Of a DNA stretch of 64,000 nucleotides, positions 23,221 to 34,806 are shown in pieces. The number at the start of each line of letters is the position of its first letter. Position 1 is the first letter of the stretch. A program made the translations under genes and the position numbers. Below the pieces are notes generated by a model, which saw only the letters and a list, made by a program, of their open reading frames with translations, ran no database searches and was not told where the DNA came from. The stretch is from Ctena decussata (taxonomy: Eukaryota; Mollusca; Bivalvia; Lucinida; Lucinidae), in NCBI GenBank assembly GCA_963989385.1, contig OZ022500.1:107115842-107179841 (forward strand), given 5' to 3'.

Positions 23221-23439
23221 GTCAAATATTCTTTTAAATGAACAGATTTTGCTGATGCTGAAGGTGCTTTGAGCGACCACTCACATAGGCGTTGGTCGTA
23301 ATTTCTTTTAATGACTTTCTGTGAATGAAGTATGGGGCTTCAACAAAGCTCGCCCCTCGCCCCCCCCCCCCCCCTCCCCTCCCCCACCACTCCCCCCTCT
23401 CCCACTAAACGCATGGATTAACTAGAAAAGGCGTTTGTA
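23221..23439. other. Short spacer with poly(C) tract
   Basis: A C-rich run at about 23355-23400 is the only visible structure. Confidence 0.4.
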
Positions 23440-24396
23440 AAACACTATGCCCCAAACCATAAGCCCAATCCTAAAAGGGCAAGGGCATGGTCAGTACTAG
23501 AAAATATTGACGGAAATCATTCAAAAATGAATCGGTCAATCTACTTATCATATCCAATCAGCTGATCAAGTTTCAAGACCCTAGCTTACATGCTTTTCGA
23601 GATATTTTGCTGCTGAGATTAAAATGTCAGAATTTTCAAGGGACATAGCTCTTAAAAAATGACAGAATTTGTTTGTTAGTTTATCAATTAATCTACTCAT
23701 CACCTCCAATCAGCTGACTAAGTTTCAAGTCCCTAGCTCAAATGCTTTTCGAGAGATCTTGCTGACAATTTTAAAATGCCAAAAATTTCAAACTCCGAAA
23801 ATTGTTGACGGATTTCACTCAAAAGTTAATAAATTCATCAAGGTTACTGAGCGGGGTTGGGGAAATACTCTGTAAAACTTTGGACTAATATCTAACTACA
23901 ATGCAAATATCAAAAGAATCAATCCATGGGTTCAGGAGATATGGGTCTTTTAAAAAAAATAACCAAAACATCCGATCGATAAAAAGACAATTTTCTAAGT
24001 CCATGACCTTGGCAACAAGGTCGCTGAGTGGGGTAGGGGTGGTACCTTGAAAAACTTTGGACCAGTTTCTAACTACAGTGCAGGTATCAAATGAATCAAT
24101 CCATTGGTTAAGGAGATACTGGGTTCTAAACACTTTAACCAAAACATCCAGTCCAAAAAAATCAAATTTTCTAAGTCCATGACCTTGACATCAAGGTCAA
24201 TGTGTGGGGTGGGGATGGTTTCTTGATAAACTTTGGAGCAATATCTAACTACAGTGCAAGTATCAAAAGAATCAATCCATGGGTTAAGGAGATATAGGTC
24301 TTTAAAAACTTTAACCAAAACTTCCAATCCGCACGCGGACGCCGACGCCAGGGTGACAACAAAAGCTCTTCCTGAACTTTCGTTCAGGCCAGCTAA
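23440..24396 (+). mobile_element. Helitron-like element with ~177-bp tandem units
   Basis: The word TCTAACTACA recurs at about 23891, 24068 and 24244 (177 and 176 bp apart), with 'aagtccatgaccttg' in step. The 3' end has GCGGACGCCGACGCC, then hairpin CCTGAAC-TTT-CGTTCAGG, then CCAGCTAA (CTAA at 24393-24396): a Helitron-type terminus. The 5' limit is not defined. Open frames here follow the repeat period and are rejected. Confidence 0.6.
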
Positions 24397-24822
24397 AACA
24401 GTCGGGTACAGTGAAATTTCAAAGCACAAATACAAGCAAAGAGATGGAGAAGATGGGGGTTTCATAAATAAACAAGGCAGACAGTACAAGAAGTAAATCA
24501 TTTAAGTCAAGGTTTTCATTTACATCAGAGTTTTGATAGAGCAGTCACATCTTAGCAAGAATTCAACGCGGCTTTAATGATGTGTATGATGTTCTAAGGG
24601 CATATTATCTGACTATGTACTTAAGGAATGAATTCATTTCTTCTGATGTTTATCGAAATGTAAACTACGGGTCGCGTGCAAAGTGAATGAAACCCGAAGG
24701 GCTCATGTATAATTTGTTTGCTACCCAATGTAGTTTACACGTCTATAAAAATCTGAAAAATTGAGTTCGTTGCTTATATTACATTCGTTTCAATCAAAAC
24801 CTCGACGAAAAATATTATCGGG
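24397..24822. other. Unassigned spacer left of the giant palindrome
   Basis: AT-rich sequence without recognised genes. Diverged, imperfectly repeated words (TAAACTACGGGTCGCG / GTAGTTTACACG) at about 24660-24740 form a weak inverted repeat. Confidence 0.35.
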
Positions 24823-24881
24823 GCCGGTGTAACGAAGTAAAGTGACCCCCATAGAATAACGACCCCCCGGTCATTATTCTT
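24823..24881 (+). repeat. Left terminal inverted repeat (59 bp)
   Basis: Exact reverse complement of 29202-29260, checked base by base. Begins GCCGGTGTAACG and ends CATTATTCTT. Confidence 0.95.
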
Positions 24882-25365
24882 TAAAGAATAGTGACTCCCC
24901 GGTCATAATATTATGACTCCCCGGTCATAATATTATGACCCCCATACACGAAGTAAATCGACCCCTCGCGAAAAATTGCGACCCCCATAGAATAACGACC
25001 CCCGGTCACTATTCTTTAAAGGAGAAACCCTCCTCCTGCCGGTCATAATATTATTACTCCTCCACGCGAAATTAAATGACAATTCGCGAAAAAGAAAAGA
25101 ACGTCACCCAGTCTAACAACCCCCTTCCCCACAACCAACCCGTACAAAAATAATAAACAAATGAATAAAGAAAGAAGGTAAAAATAAAGTCATTCCGAGT
25201 ATACTGTACGTACAGGCTTCTTTCATTAACCCAGTCAAGCCAAGCGTACTTATAAAGGGACAGAGGCAAACAATGAAAACAAGATCAGATGCAGCAGAAA
25301 TGCGCGCCTGATCACTTTCTTCATTATTTGCATAAAATTTACTGCAATTTCTATGAAATGGAAAG

Positions 25366-26065
25366 AAAGAGGGCCATGAGGTCCTGAATCGCTCACCGGA
25401 GTATAAAAAGGTCAAAGATCAAAATAGTGTCATCGCTTGAAGAAACCTGATACTATATGAATCCCAAAATGCTGGATATCGTATTTTCAATATCATTAGA
25501 TGTTTGGGAGAAGAACAATTTTAAAGGTGTATAACACAAGGGCATAACGAACATCTCGGTCATGTGACAAGAAACTGTTGTTTCCCTGACTCATGGAGAT
25601 TCCATGTGACATTTTGCTTCAATCGACTCAGTCATTTTGACAGAGCTGTCTGAAGCTGTTCAAATACGATCAAAGAATGGCCTTGACCTGTGGTACATGT
25701 ACTAAAATTCTTTAAATACCCATAAAGTTGATTGACTATACAAAGTCTTCAAAAATATGTTATGACATTTTCGAATATAAAGAAAATGTGACCGTTTTAT
25801 AAAAAAGGTCAAGGCCTAACCAATATCATCATTCGAATAAATCTGAGATTAAGTCAGTGCTCAAAGCTATAACAAGGTTTCAAGGCCTTCGGTATTTTGG
25901 TTCCAGTGCATAAGATTTTTAAAGTTTAATTTCCATACCAAAAGCAAATTCGACCTTCTTGTAAAAAAAAGACAAGGTCATCCAAAGGTCATCACTTGAA
26001 CAATGTTTTTAGTATTTGAATACCTGGTGCTACATATCGAATTTCAAGGCCAGTGACCAACTGGT
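25366..26065 (+). mobile_element. Helitron-like fragment inside the giant palindrome
   Basis: Starts AGAGGGCCATGAGGTCC with GCTCACC, the same head as at 2778. It contains 'aaggtcaaggcc', 'aacaaggtttcaaggcc' and 'tacatatcgaatttcaagg' repeats. It ends abruptly at about 26065, where the palindromic module text resumes, and lacks a hairpin/CTAA end. It explains why the left arm is longer than its counterpart. Confidence 0.55.
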
Positions 26066-26084
26066 TCTCACTGGATGGTCGTTA

Positions 26085-27750
26085 TTCTGTGGGAATGGGG
26101 AACCCATAGAATAATGATCGCCGGTCATTATTCTATAGATAAAGTGTCTCCGTTTCTAATACATACTGACTCCCGTTAACCCCCTCCATGATAGCTACAA
26201 AATTTTAATTCCTACTTAATCGACCAATAACTGATTATTAACTACTGCAAGTTCAAGTTTTATTATTAGTAATACTTGTTGATGTTGTTGGGAAGGATAT
26301 GTGTGTTTGGCTTGAGGGCTGGTGGGTGGGGGGGGGGGGGGGGGGGGGTGTTACAATCTTACGACCGCAGTCATAATATTACGACGGGGTAGGGCAGTGG
26401 CCGATCAAGAGGGGGTTCAAATGAACCCCCTTTTCAGCCTTAATTATTTCAATTTCATGGGGAATTTCAGGGAAAATTGGTCAAACTGCACACATCGAAC
26501 CTCCCACCTCAACTAATTTGAACCCCCTTCCCAAAATTTCTGGATCTGCCCCTGGGGTAGGGGGGTCACTATTCTTTAAAGAATAATGACCGGGGGTCGT
26601 TATCCTATGGGGAACACATAGAATAACGACCCCGCGGTCATTATTCTAAAGAAAAGTTATTCCATTTCTAAAAGATACTGACACCCGTTAACCCCTCGAT
26701 GATAGCTATAAAATGATAGTCCCCACCTAATCGAGTACTGACTATTAACTCCTGCAAGTTTTATTATTGATAATAATTGTTGATGTTGCTGTTGCTACTG
26801 CAGCTGTGGCGGCTATCGTAGCAGCAGTAGTAGTGCTTACAAATTTCATGAAGAAAATTTGTTTTCGTGCTACTCAAGGAAATTTGACGAAATCTTCAAC
26901 CCAGAAAATGACCAAACACATGTCATTTCGATTAGTATGCAAATAAGTATAATTCTACCCAAGGTACTTTTCTTTAGAAATTAATGGCCGGAGTCAATTT
27001 TAAATAAATAAAGTGACGGGAGTCGTTAGTCTAGGCGGTCACAATTCTTCGTGAGGACATGTCTGGTACTTTCCGGTTTGAAGATTTTGTCAAATTTCAT
27101 GGAGTAGCACGAAAACAAATTTTCTTCATGAAATTTGTAAGCACTACTATTGCTACGATAGCCGCCACAGCTGCAGTAGCAACAGCAACATCAACAAGTA
27201 TTATCAATGATAAGACTTGCAGGAGTTAATAGTCAGTACACAATTAGGTGGGGACTATCATTTAATAGCTATCATCGAGGGGTTAACGAATGTCAGCATC
27301 TTTCAGAAATGGTGTATTCTTTCTATAGAATAATGACAGCGGGGTCGTTATTCTATGAGTTCCCCATAGAATAACGACTCCCCGGTCATTATTCTTTAAA
27401 GAATAGTGACCCCCTACCCCGTCATAATATTATGACTCCGCGGTCATAGCTTTAACATGTTATAAGGCATCCCCCCTCCCCCCCCCCCCCCCACCGCACC
27501 CCATCCCCTTCAAACACACACACACACATCCTTCCCAACAATATTAACAAGTATAAACAATAATAAAACTTGCAGTAGCTCATAGTCAATTAGTGGTCGA
27601 TTAGTGTGCGGGGGGGGGGGGGGTTAATACTTTATAGCCATCATCGAGGGGGTTAACGTGTGTTAGTATGTTTTAGAAACGGAATCACTATTTCTATAGA
27701 ATAATGACCGGGGTTCGTTTTGAGTACCTCACATAATAACGACCCGGACC
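26085..27750. repeat. Inner two-unit inverted repeat
   Basis: Two direct units on the left (about 26090-26360 and 26600-26916) reappear inverted on the right (about 27067-27376 and 27470-27750), with roughly 150 bp between the innermost arms. Matching words include GTGGCGGCTATCGTAGCA with TGCTACGATAGCCGCCAC, and GTTAACCCCTCGATGATAGC with its complement. Innermost arms are roughly 300 bp and highly similar by eye. Confidence 0.8.
26391..26558. mobile_element. Small MITE within the palindrome
   Basis: Left AGGGCAGTGGCCGATCAAG...GGGGGTTCAAAT and right GAACCCCCTTCCC...GGATCTGCCCCTG are imperfect inverted ends. It is absent from the opposite arm, so it inserted after the palindrome formed. Confidence 0.5.
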
Positions 27751-27847
27751 CCGGTCATTATTCTTTAAAGAAAAGTGACCCCCCCTCCAGTTATAATATA
27801 TTATGCCTTCCCGGTCATAACATTATAATAGTATGACCCCCCCCCCC

Positions 27848-27851
<4 letters not shown>

Positions 27852-27904
<53 letters not shown>
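27852..27904. repeat. (CA)n microsatellite
   Basis: About 26 uninterrupted CA repeats. Confidence 0.95.
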
Positions 27905-27906
<2 letters not shown>

Positions 27907-28084
27907 CCGACGCGAAGTTAAATGACGCCTCACGAAGAATTGTGACCGCCTAGAATAACGACCAGCGTCACTTTTTTTAAGAAAATTGGCCCCGGCCATT
28001 ATTTTTAAAAGAAAAGTACCCTGGGCATAATATTATGACACTTCTACACGAAGTTAAATAACACGATACGTGAAGAAATTGCTT

Positions 28085-29050
28085 ATAAAGGGATCAAAAA
28101 TGAATATTCGGTATATTTCAAAATTTCCTTCAAAGGTGTTGCTCTGAATTCCCTATAAATAGCACTTTGTTCATTTTAAGCTGATATACTTTGATGTTTG
28201 GTGTTTTTACAATTGAATGACATTGAAAATCAGCAAAGTTTTATAGAGATACTTTCCTTTGCAACTTTGCATGTATGCGTGGATTTTTATATATACTTTA
28301 TATATGAGTGGCATGCTTAGGCAAAGGGGAGGCGGAGATAGTATACAGCTAAGAAACTGAAAAGTGAGAGGGTAATTAGACCATCTGCAAATTGGAATAA
28401 GGCTAGCATACTATCCATTTACAAAGTATTGCATACTATGAGCAGCTGTAGTATTTTCTTCAGTGTAAGCATATTTAACAGAATAAATTCAGTAAATAAG
28501 AAAAATCGAAAAACATATTGAAGAAGACTGAAAGTGTCATGTACCCCTCTTCAGAAAGGCAGTGAGAGTAAATGTGCAGACGTGATGCTTTTCAGACTCA
28601 ACAGCAAAACCTCCTTATAGTGCATAAATCTACCTGTTAATGCTAAACTCTTATATTGAATTAACACCATAAGTAAAAAAAAAATTGTCATTTATCTTAA
28701 TGTGTGACATTGACTTTAATTTTTGAGGTGGGGCCTATATCTTGCACGCAATACATTGTCTTTATGTGGCTAATATTTGTTTCCAGATATTTGAAAGTTT
28801 TCCCACAAATGACAAAGTTTACAGGTCAGACACGCCGTTCTGTTTGCCAGTCATATAGCAGGACACCATTATCTTTGAAAGATCTCTGTGATCTTGACCT
28901 TCGAGTTAGGTACCTAGGACTTGCGCGCGACACATCGTCTTGACATTTATGCCAAGTTATTTTAAAATCAATCATCAAACAAGAGAGTTGTAACAGAGCG
29001 GACACAACATCCTGCATGCATAAGCATTATAAAGACACAATTGCTTCATG
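28085..29050. other. Non-palindromic segment inside the 4.4-kb element
   Basis: About 1 kb without the palindromic words and without an inverted partner on the left. No gene is recognised; short open frames at 28704-28943 and 28826-29017 match nothing known. It may be a captured host fragment or another insertion. Confidence 0.4.
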
Positions 29051-29201
29051 GGGAGACATAATATTATGACCGAGGTGGGAGGTGGGGGTCACTATTCTTT
29101 AAAGAAAAATGACCGGGGGTCACTATTTTATAGATGTCATCAGGGGGTCGTTATTTTTTAAAGGGAGTCAGTATTTTATAGAAAATGGGTCACTTTTTCT
29201 G

Positions 29202-29260
29202 AAGAATAATGACCGGGGGGTCGTTATTCTATGGGGGTCACTTTACTTCGTTACACCGGC
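29202..29260 (-). repeat. Right terminal inverted repeat (59 bp)
   Basis: Partner of 24823-24881; ends CGTTACACCGGC. Outside it, GAAATCGATATGCG shows no adjacent duplication of the left flank. Confidence 0.95.
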
Positions 29261-30859
29261 GAAATCGATATGCGCTGTCTGGTGCCTCAAGGCAGAGCTG
29301 CTAGTAGCTGTACCTGAACCTGAGTTTTATTTATTTATCTCGGGTTGGGTAAAAGTCCTAAAAAATTCGGAGGCAACGTCTCGCCATGACTGACATATGT
29401 TTACTGGAACGTTAAAGTACATCTTAACATCAACAACATTCGGTTTATGCCTAGCCCAGTATATTTGTTGTATCCGAGTGAACATGCGTTCGCCAACTAT
29501 TAAGGTGTGATAAATCCACATGGCGCAGCTCAGTTGGGTAGACTCTCGCTAATTACATTACTAAGAGAACGTAAGCATCTACATAGTTTTTAAGTCATTT
29601 CCTTTTCATTATCACTTTTTCTACGTCTTCATTAGAGAAATTCAGGACGTCGTTCTTCTTTTCTTTTTTCTCTTTTTGCGGATTCTTGAGGATAGATGGA
29701 TATGACTAATATTGATTGAAGTTGACATGGTTTCTTTCTTTTTTTATCGTCATTGTCTTTTTTTTCTTAAAGATTTTTCTTTGTCATACGTCAGAAACAC
29801 ATATTTCATCAGTAGTTTTAGCAGTTTCTAATATAATACATCACTGTTTTGTTATACTGCTTCAATGTTGCGTCACTGTGCGACATTGTCAAGATGACGT
29901 CGTCATTGGTCAATAAACAGAGGTAATCAGATGTTTGGTTTTACGTCATCAAAGCTAACCTACCAACTCTTTCCTCTCTTTATGTATCTCTGCAAGTTTA
30001 GCCAAAATCCATTAGTCCCTTCGGGAAAGATGGGACAGTCAATGAGCCAACACCGACTCTGACGCCGACGAGGTCTAAACACCAATAGCATTTTTATGGC
30101 AAAAGATTTTATATGCCTACTAGAAGACTTGAAACAAATCCTTGACTAATACTTTGAACAGCTGGGCTCTGATCTTACGTCGCGGTAACTAAACGTACCG
30201 CATTTTAAGGGTCTTTCATGCATAGATTCAATATCTCTGCGACCAGAAACACACTCCTTCTTGCAGGTAATGGTCTCTGAGACTTGAAGTAATCGAACAT
30301 CAAGCTTACTGGGCAACGCTAACATCAAAGCGCGAAGCCCAATTCTGCTATCATTTTCAGAGAAGTATAATATTGACCGAAAATTAATTTATGATTTATT
30401 TTGGGATTTGATGTAAAGTTTCTACAAATCCGTTTGCTAGCAAATTTACTAATGTACACCTAATGCGCACACATTTAACAGTAGCATGAGTGAAAATCTT
30501 TAAAATCGGAGCCAGTGGCTCTGATATCATGATGGTCTTCCGGAGCAAGTGCGGCTCGGAAAATATCGGCTGAAAATTCGACAGAGAAAGGTAAGTTTCG
30601 CATTCTTGACATATAATCGTTTTTACGGCGTGGAATCTAAAAAAGGGAGAATGCTATATTCAATGTTCTGGTCTTTTTACTTCTTGTCTAGGCTAAGGTA
30701 AGTTCTCATATCTGAATCATTTTTGCCGCGGGGTTACCAAAGGTTAATTTACAGATAAGCAACTAACATTTCCGTTGATATTCCTGTTGAACTGATAATC
30801 TGTCAAATGCTTTTTTTTTTCATAAATCTGTGAAGATATGTTACAGATTCTGCTGATGT
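29261..30859. other. Unassigned non-coding stretch
   Basis: A tRNA A-box-like string (GGCGCAGCTCAGTTGGGTAG) at 29522-29541 has no B-box partner. CCTTCGGGAAAGATGGGACAG...GACGCCGACG at about 30015-30070 resembles the tail of a Helitron-like repeat. No exon is recognised. Confidence 0.35.
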
Positions 30860-31045
30860 TGGGGGTACTTTTCACACAGGATTCTGAGGTTGAAGATCTG
30901 TTTTGTGATGCTTCTTCCGGCTCTCTTCAGTGATTATCTTTTCAGCTCGGGGGTTGACCTTTCAAGATGGAAGTTCAGCAACACTTTACTTGGACGACTG
31001 ATGAGGCTGATGGTTCTGTAGTTCTGGCAGAGCTGTAGGGGACTG
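30860..31045 (-). pseudogene. RTE-like LINE reverse transcriptase fragment
   Basis: On the minus strand CQNYRTISLISRPSKVLL (about 30975-31030) is followed by a decayed EEQAGFR-like region and RSITKQIFNL (about 30875-30920). This is the second part of RT domain 2 to 3 of the same LINE family. It is flanked by unrelated sequence on both sides. Confidence 0.65.
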
Positions 31046-32032
31046 AATCGCGTAGAAGCTCTAGCCTCCAGGATTTCCGGCTATGCACGTATCCAGTGAC
31101 ATGATCTGTACAAAAACAATGATGTATTTTTTTACTGTGCGGAAAATCCTCTCTTTTTTGCACCTGCCTCTGAAAATCTGTGATGTCTATCCTCTGATGA
31201 TCTGACGTTGAGTGAAATGGTCAATGATCTATTGAGAGTGCCAAGGTTTTTCCTGTGGTTTGACGTATAACTGAACAATCTCTGTATCTACAGCGTCATA
31301 AGGCATGTTATTGAAAAACAATCTAATCTAATGTCACTGCGGAAATTCTCGGTAATTCGATGTGTTTTTCACACAAGGAACACAGTATCCTTCACGTTAA
31401 CTCAGAAATAACTTTGATATACCTTGTAAATATAGCAATTATTTCTAAAATCGGCAAAGTCCTGAAGTACAAGTAGGAGTATTGTTTCACTTAATGCTTT
31501 TTTGTTTTCCCCTTGAAATATAAACTATTTGCGGAGTACGTAGCCGCCTTATTGCTACTGTAAACACACGCATGCACCCACGCGCGCACAAACACATAAG
31601 GTACGTGTGACGTCTATCTAAAATTGTTTGAACCCTCATTCGCCGAAAGGCGTTATGTGCACGAATTTTTTCAAATCAACAAAACGCAGAGGAAATATGC
31701 CTGTCAGTCAGTAAAGGGATGCCTGCATGCGGGGATCATTTGTTGTTTTCTCCCATTTTGATATGCTGCACGGAAAATGGTGATATTATGCCAGCATATC
31801 ATTTCTTGCAAGAGCGTACAGAAAACGGCGTTTATACTTCGATAAATCCCCTTTGTCATTTTTCTTTGCGGCAATTTATAAAATATTCGGTATAGCTGAC
31901 AACCGGTTATTGCAGCTATGCACGGCCCACACAGTCTGCCCTAGAGGCAAAGAAAAAGTAATGTTTTAAGTGCGTTTCGGTAAATTCAGGTTCGATCCGG
32001 TGTTGTGTGCGTTTCGGTTATTCTATGGGCAT

Positions 32033-32066
<34 letters not shown>

Positions 32067-32331
32067 TGCATTCGGAACTCCTCGGCCAATTCCATGAATC
32101 AGATTCACGGAACTGACCGAGCGGTGTTCCGATTGGGGGGTGTGGTGCATAAGGACCAATGAAAAACAAAGATTTTTCCGGTTAATTTACTACTTTGGTG
32201 TGTATCAATACTTTGACTGAATCACAATGATTCTTATTTTTGGCACTTGAAGCCGGGCTCTGTCACAAAATTTCTTCTGACCAGCTGACGTCCGTGCAGA
32301 TTTTTACGTCATTTTAATTAAATAATAGATC
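31046..32331. other. Unassigned non-coding stretch with poly(G) tract
   Basis: A G-run of more than 20 bases at about 32043-32066 is flanked by GCACTCGG-type text, and GGCCAATTCCATGAATC / GATTCACGGAACTGACC form a weak inverted pair at 32083-32120. No gene is recognised. Confidence 0.4.
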
Positions 32332-32482
32332 AGCTCTAGCAGTGAATTGTTGAGTAATAATTTACTGTTTGGAGGTCAGTTGTAAAGTAGATCATATCAC
32401 GAGCGCGGAGCGCGAGTGATATATTTACTTACAACTGACCGACAAACAGTGAATTATTACTCAACAATTCAATGCTAGAGCT
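32332..32482. repeat. Foldback element, 151 bp
   Basis: AGCTCTAGCAGTGAATTGTT on the left pairs with AACAATTCAATGCTAGAGCT on the right. The arms continue through AGTAATAATTTACTGTTTGG... and GTCAGTTGTAAAGTA to a small loop of GAGCGCGGAGCGCGAG. A related phrase (CAAACAGTGAATTGTTGC) recurs at about 32725. No target duplication identified. Confidence 0.7.
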
Positions 32483-32489
32483 GAACTAT

Positions 32490-34275
32490 TTCGATTCTAA
32501 CACTCAAAAACGCCAAAAAACTATTCTTTTCATTCAAACTCTCCCAACTTCCTGCAAGCGCGTTCATACTCCCGCCAATATTCTTAACTGTATCTCAGAC
32601 AAATATACTTTTTTATGGTGATTTTAGAAAGAAAAAGAGACGTTACACCGTCTAACGTCTCAAAACGTCACAAAATTACGTCAGCGATTGCAGTGACGTC
32701 AGCAATTAGACTCACGCGCTCCCAAACAGTGAATTGTTGCAGAATAAAACACGGTATCTTTCCATTGCTTCTATAGGCGCATTGTGTTAGAATTTCGATA
32801 TCATTCCTGCTGGAAATTTGGTTGGGCATTGCCCAAAGTGTGAAGAGTCGTGAGAATTGGGTCCAGGGAAGGTGTGGACTGGAAAGTGACGCATAACACA
32901 TCTGGTGTAATATATTAAAAGAGAAATAATAAGCTATTTACCTTGACATTTACACAAAGATTCGCCAACGTTTTCCGTGCAGCATATCAAAACAAAAAAC
33001 ATCACGTGATCTCCCACTCTGGTCAGTGGAGAGTTGCGCCGACCGTGGTTGCCTGACCCGCGGCTTCACTGATTACTACGCATCTATCATCCAGTGCAAC
33101 AAAAACCCATTCAAAGGCAATGATTTTCTTTGACGGTCAACTGTCAGATCGAATATTCCACTTAAAAAACTGATGTATTTTTTATTCAGTTACAGTTTTT
33201 TTTTTAATTGCGGCTTCAGTTGTTACCTTTGATTTACCTGGATATTAGGAGAGCTCCGACTCACGCTCATACGTAACTTGTGTTATCTGAGCCTTAGAAA
33301 TAAAAGTATTTGTATTGTATTGTATTGCTAACAAAGTGACCGCGATAGTCGTTACCAGTGTAGCTGACAGGTACCGTTAAAAGTAAATTTTGTGACAAGG
33401 ATCAACTGAGCCGGCGTCTGTGAAAAAATGACTTTGGTTATTTGTCCACTTTGTTTTTAGATAACGGGACGTCTCTGAACCTGCGCCAACAAAGAAAAGT
33501 TGCATTAGTGGGTAGATGCATAGCAACAGTCGGCCACGTTCGATAAAATATGACTGTGTTATACCCCTTCCTCAAATGTAGCATATTTTCTGCTTCTGAA
33601 TTGCCTCCAGTATGACTCTGATTGTGGGCAAATTAATAACTTGCATCTCATTTATCGCTTAAAACGGGCGAACTATGCGCCGCTTGAGAAGCTCTTATTA
33701 TAATGAAGTACATAAAAAACAGGAAACGTTTTAAGGATTCCAGTCTCTCCCGGAGAAAAAAGTGAGGTGGTGTGGATGCAGGGGGGTTTGACTGTCTATA
33801 GCTGAAAAACACAAACTTGAAAAGTTGGCTGGGCAATCACATAATAGACCCTCTTTGTGTTAAAACCAGGTTAAAACTCTTGTTAAATGAGAAAAAGTTT
33901 CATACTATCAGCAACATTAGTGCTTTCTTCATTTTAGCACACTGGCCATGTTAACAATAGCACTCCTGGTTTACAATGTTTTCAAGGCTGTTACAAAGAG
34001 CTGTTACAAAACGAAAAAGCGTCATGTACATGTACAAATTTATTTAGCCACGGTGACCAGGTCGTTTGGGAACTATGACTAATTTTCGTTTCGTAACAGC
34101 TCTTTTTCGTTTAGTAACAGTCCTTGTATAATAATTATCTAGGGGTGATAAATAGGGAAAAAAATAATCAACGAGAAATGAACATATTTTGGGCGACGGA
34201 AAATGTCGCTTACCCTCCTAATAGTCAGCATGCTCTAGTCAACAGACTTGTCATTACAGAAGAAATAGTGTATTG
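32490..34275. other. Unassigned non-coding stretch
   Basis: At 33285-33327 an AATAAA-containing segment runs into (TTGTA)n, resembling a retroposon 3' tail. Weak inverted text (GCTGTTACAAAACGAAAAAG / CTTTTTCGTTTAGTAACAG) lies at 33990-34125. No gene was recognised. Confidence 0.4.
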
Positions 34276-34277
34276 AT

Positions 34278-34806
34278 CATAATAAACGCCCTCTGCCTCT
34301 TATCCGAACATTATGTTATATTAACTTGCAAGCATTCCTGTTTCCCTTACTGGATGGGCTAGATCTTTGAATTGGGATCTACTCTTAAAGGAAAAAATAC
34401 TCTTAGAGGAGTTGACTCCTACTGAGAAGGAGGCAAAAGCAGCAGAGTTGCTTCCTCTGCAAGTGTACCCACTCATTTACTAGTGGTGTTTGGCAGTAGC
34501 TGATTTACTACGCTTTAGGCTCTAAGTCGTAAAATATGAGCCGCGACGCGAGAAAACCAACAAAGTGGTTGTGCGCCCAGCGCAGACTCAGATCAGCCTG
34601 GACATCCGCCCAGTCTGATCAGAGTCATCGCCGTCCGCATGAAGGTAGCTAAGACCCTAAGCAACCCTTTAAGCCCTTACGGAAGGCTCTGCTCAGACTT
34701 GGCGGATGCCCAGGCTGATCTGAGTCTACACTGGGCGCACGACCACTTTGTTGGTTTTCTCGTGTCGCGGCTCATATAACGCCTGGAGCGTCTCTAAGGA
34801 TTAATA
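34278..34806. mobile_element. MITE of the TCCTAATAAACGCCC family, interrupted
   Basis: The left part, AATAAACGCCCTCTGCC, with 'ctcttaaaggaaa', 'ggagttgactcctactgagaagg' and 'ttcctctgcaagtgt', follows the complete copy at 61941-62295. The right end (TCTCTAAGGATTAATACGG) follows a 236-bp foldback inserted at 34538. Other decayed relatives are at about 44800-45010, 59500-59580 and 63285-63400. Confidence 0.6.
34538..34773. mobile_element. 236-bp foldback MITE, copy 1 (TSD ATAT)
   Basis: Begins GAGCCGCGACGCGAGAAAAC and ends GTTTTCTCGTGTCGCGGCTC. Nearly the whole element is an inverted repeat with an internal CAGATCAGCCTGG / CCAGGCTGATCTG pair. ATAT flanks both ends (34534-34537 and 34774-34777). 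Three other full-length copies in the window have exactly the same length. Confidence 0.85.

Larger units (their letters stand above)
24823..29260. mobile_element. 4.4-kb nested palindromic (foldback) element
   Basis: Terminal inverted repeats of 59 bp, identical at all 59 positions, bound the element (24823-24881 and 29202-29260; tips GCCGGTGTAACGAAGTAAAG). The interior is rich in self-complementary words, GGTCATAATATTATGACC and GGTCATTATTCTTT with its mirror half, joined by C-runs and CATAGAATAACGACCCC. A large inner palindrome spans 26085-27750. A Helitron-like fragment (25366-26065) and a small MITE (26391-26558) are later insertions. No ORF resembles a transposase, so it is non-autonomous or a composite. 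No clear target duplication was seen. Confidence 0.8.

Noticed and set aside
24813..29275. Target-site duplication for the 4.4-kb palindrome
   Set aside because: ATCG occurs on both sides but not adjacent to the tips, so I could not support a duplication.
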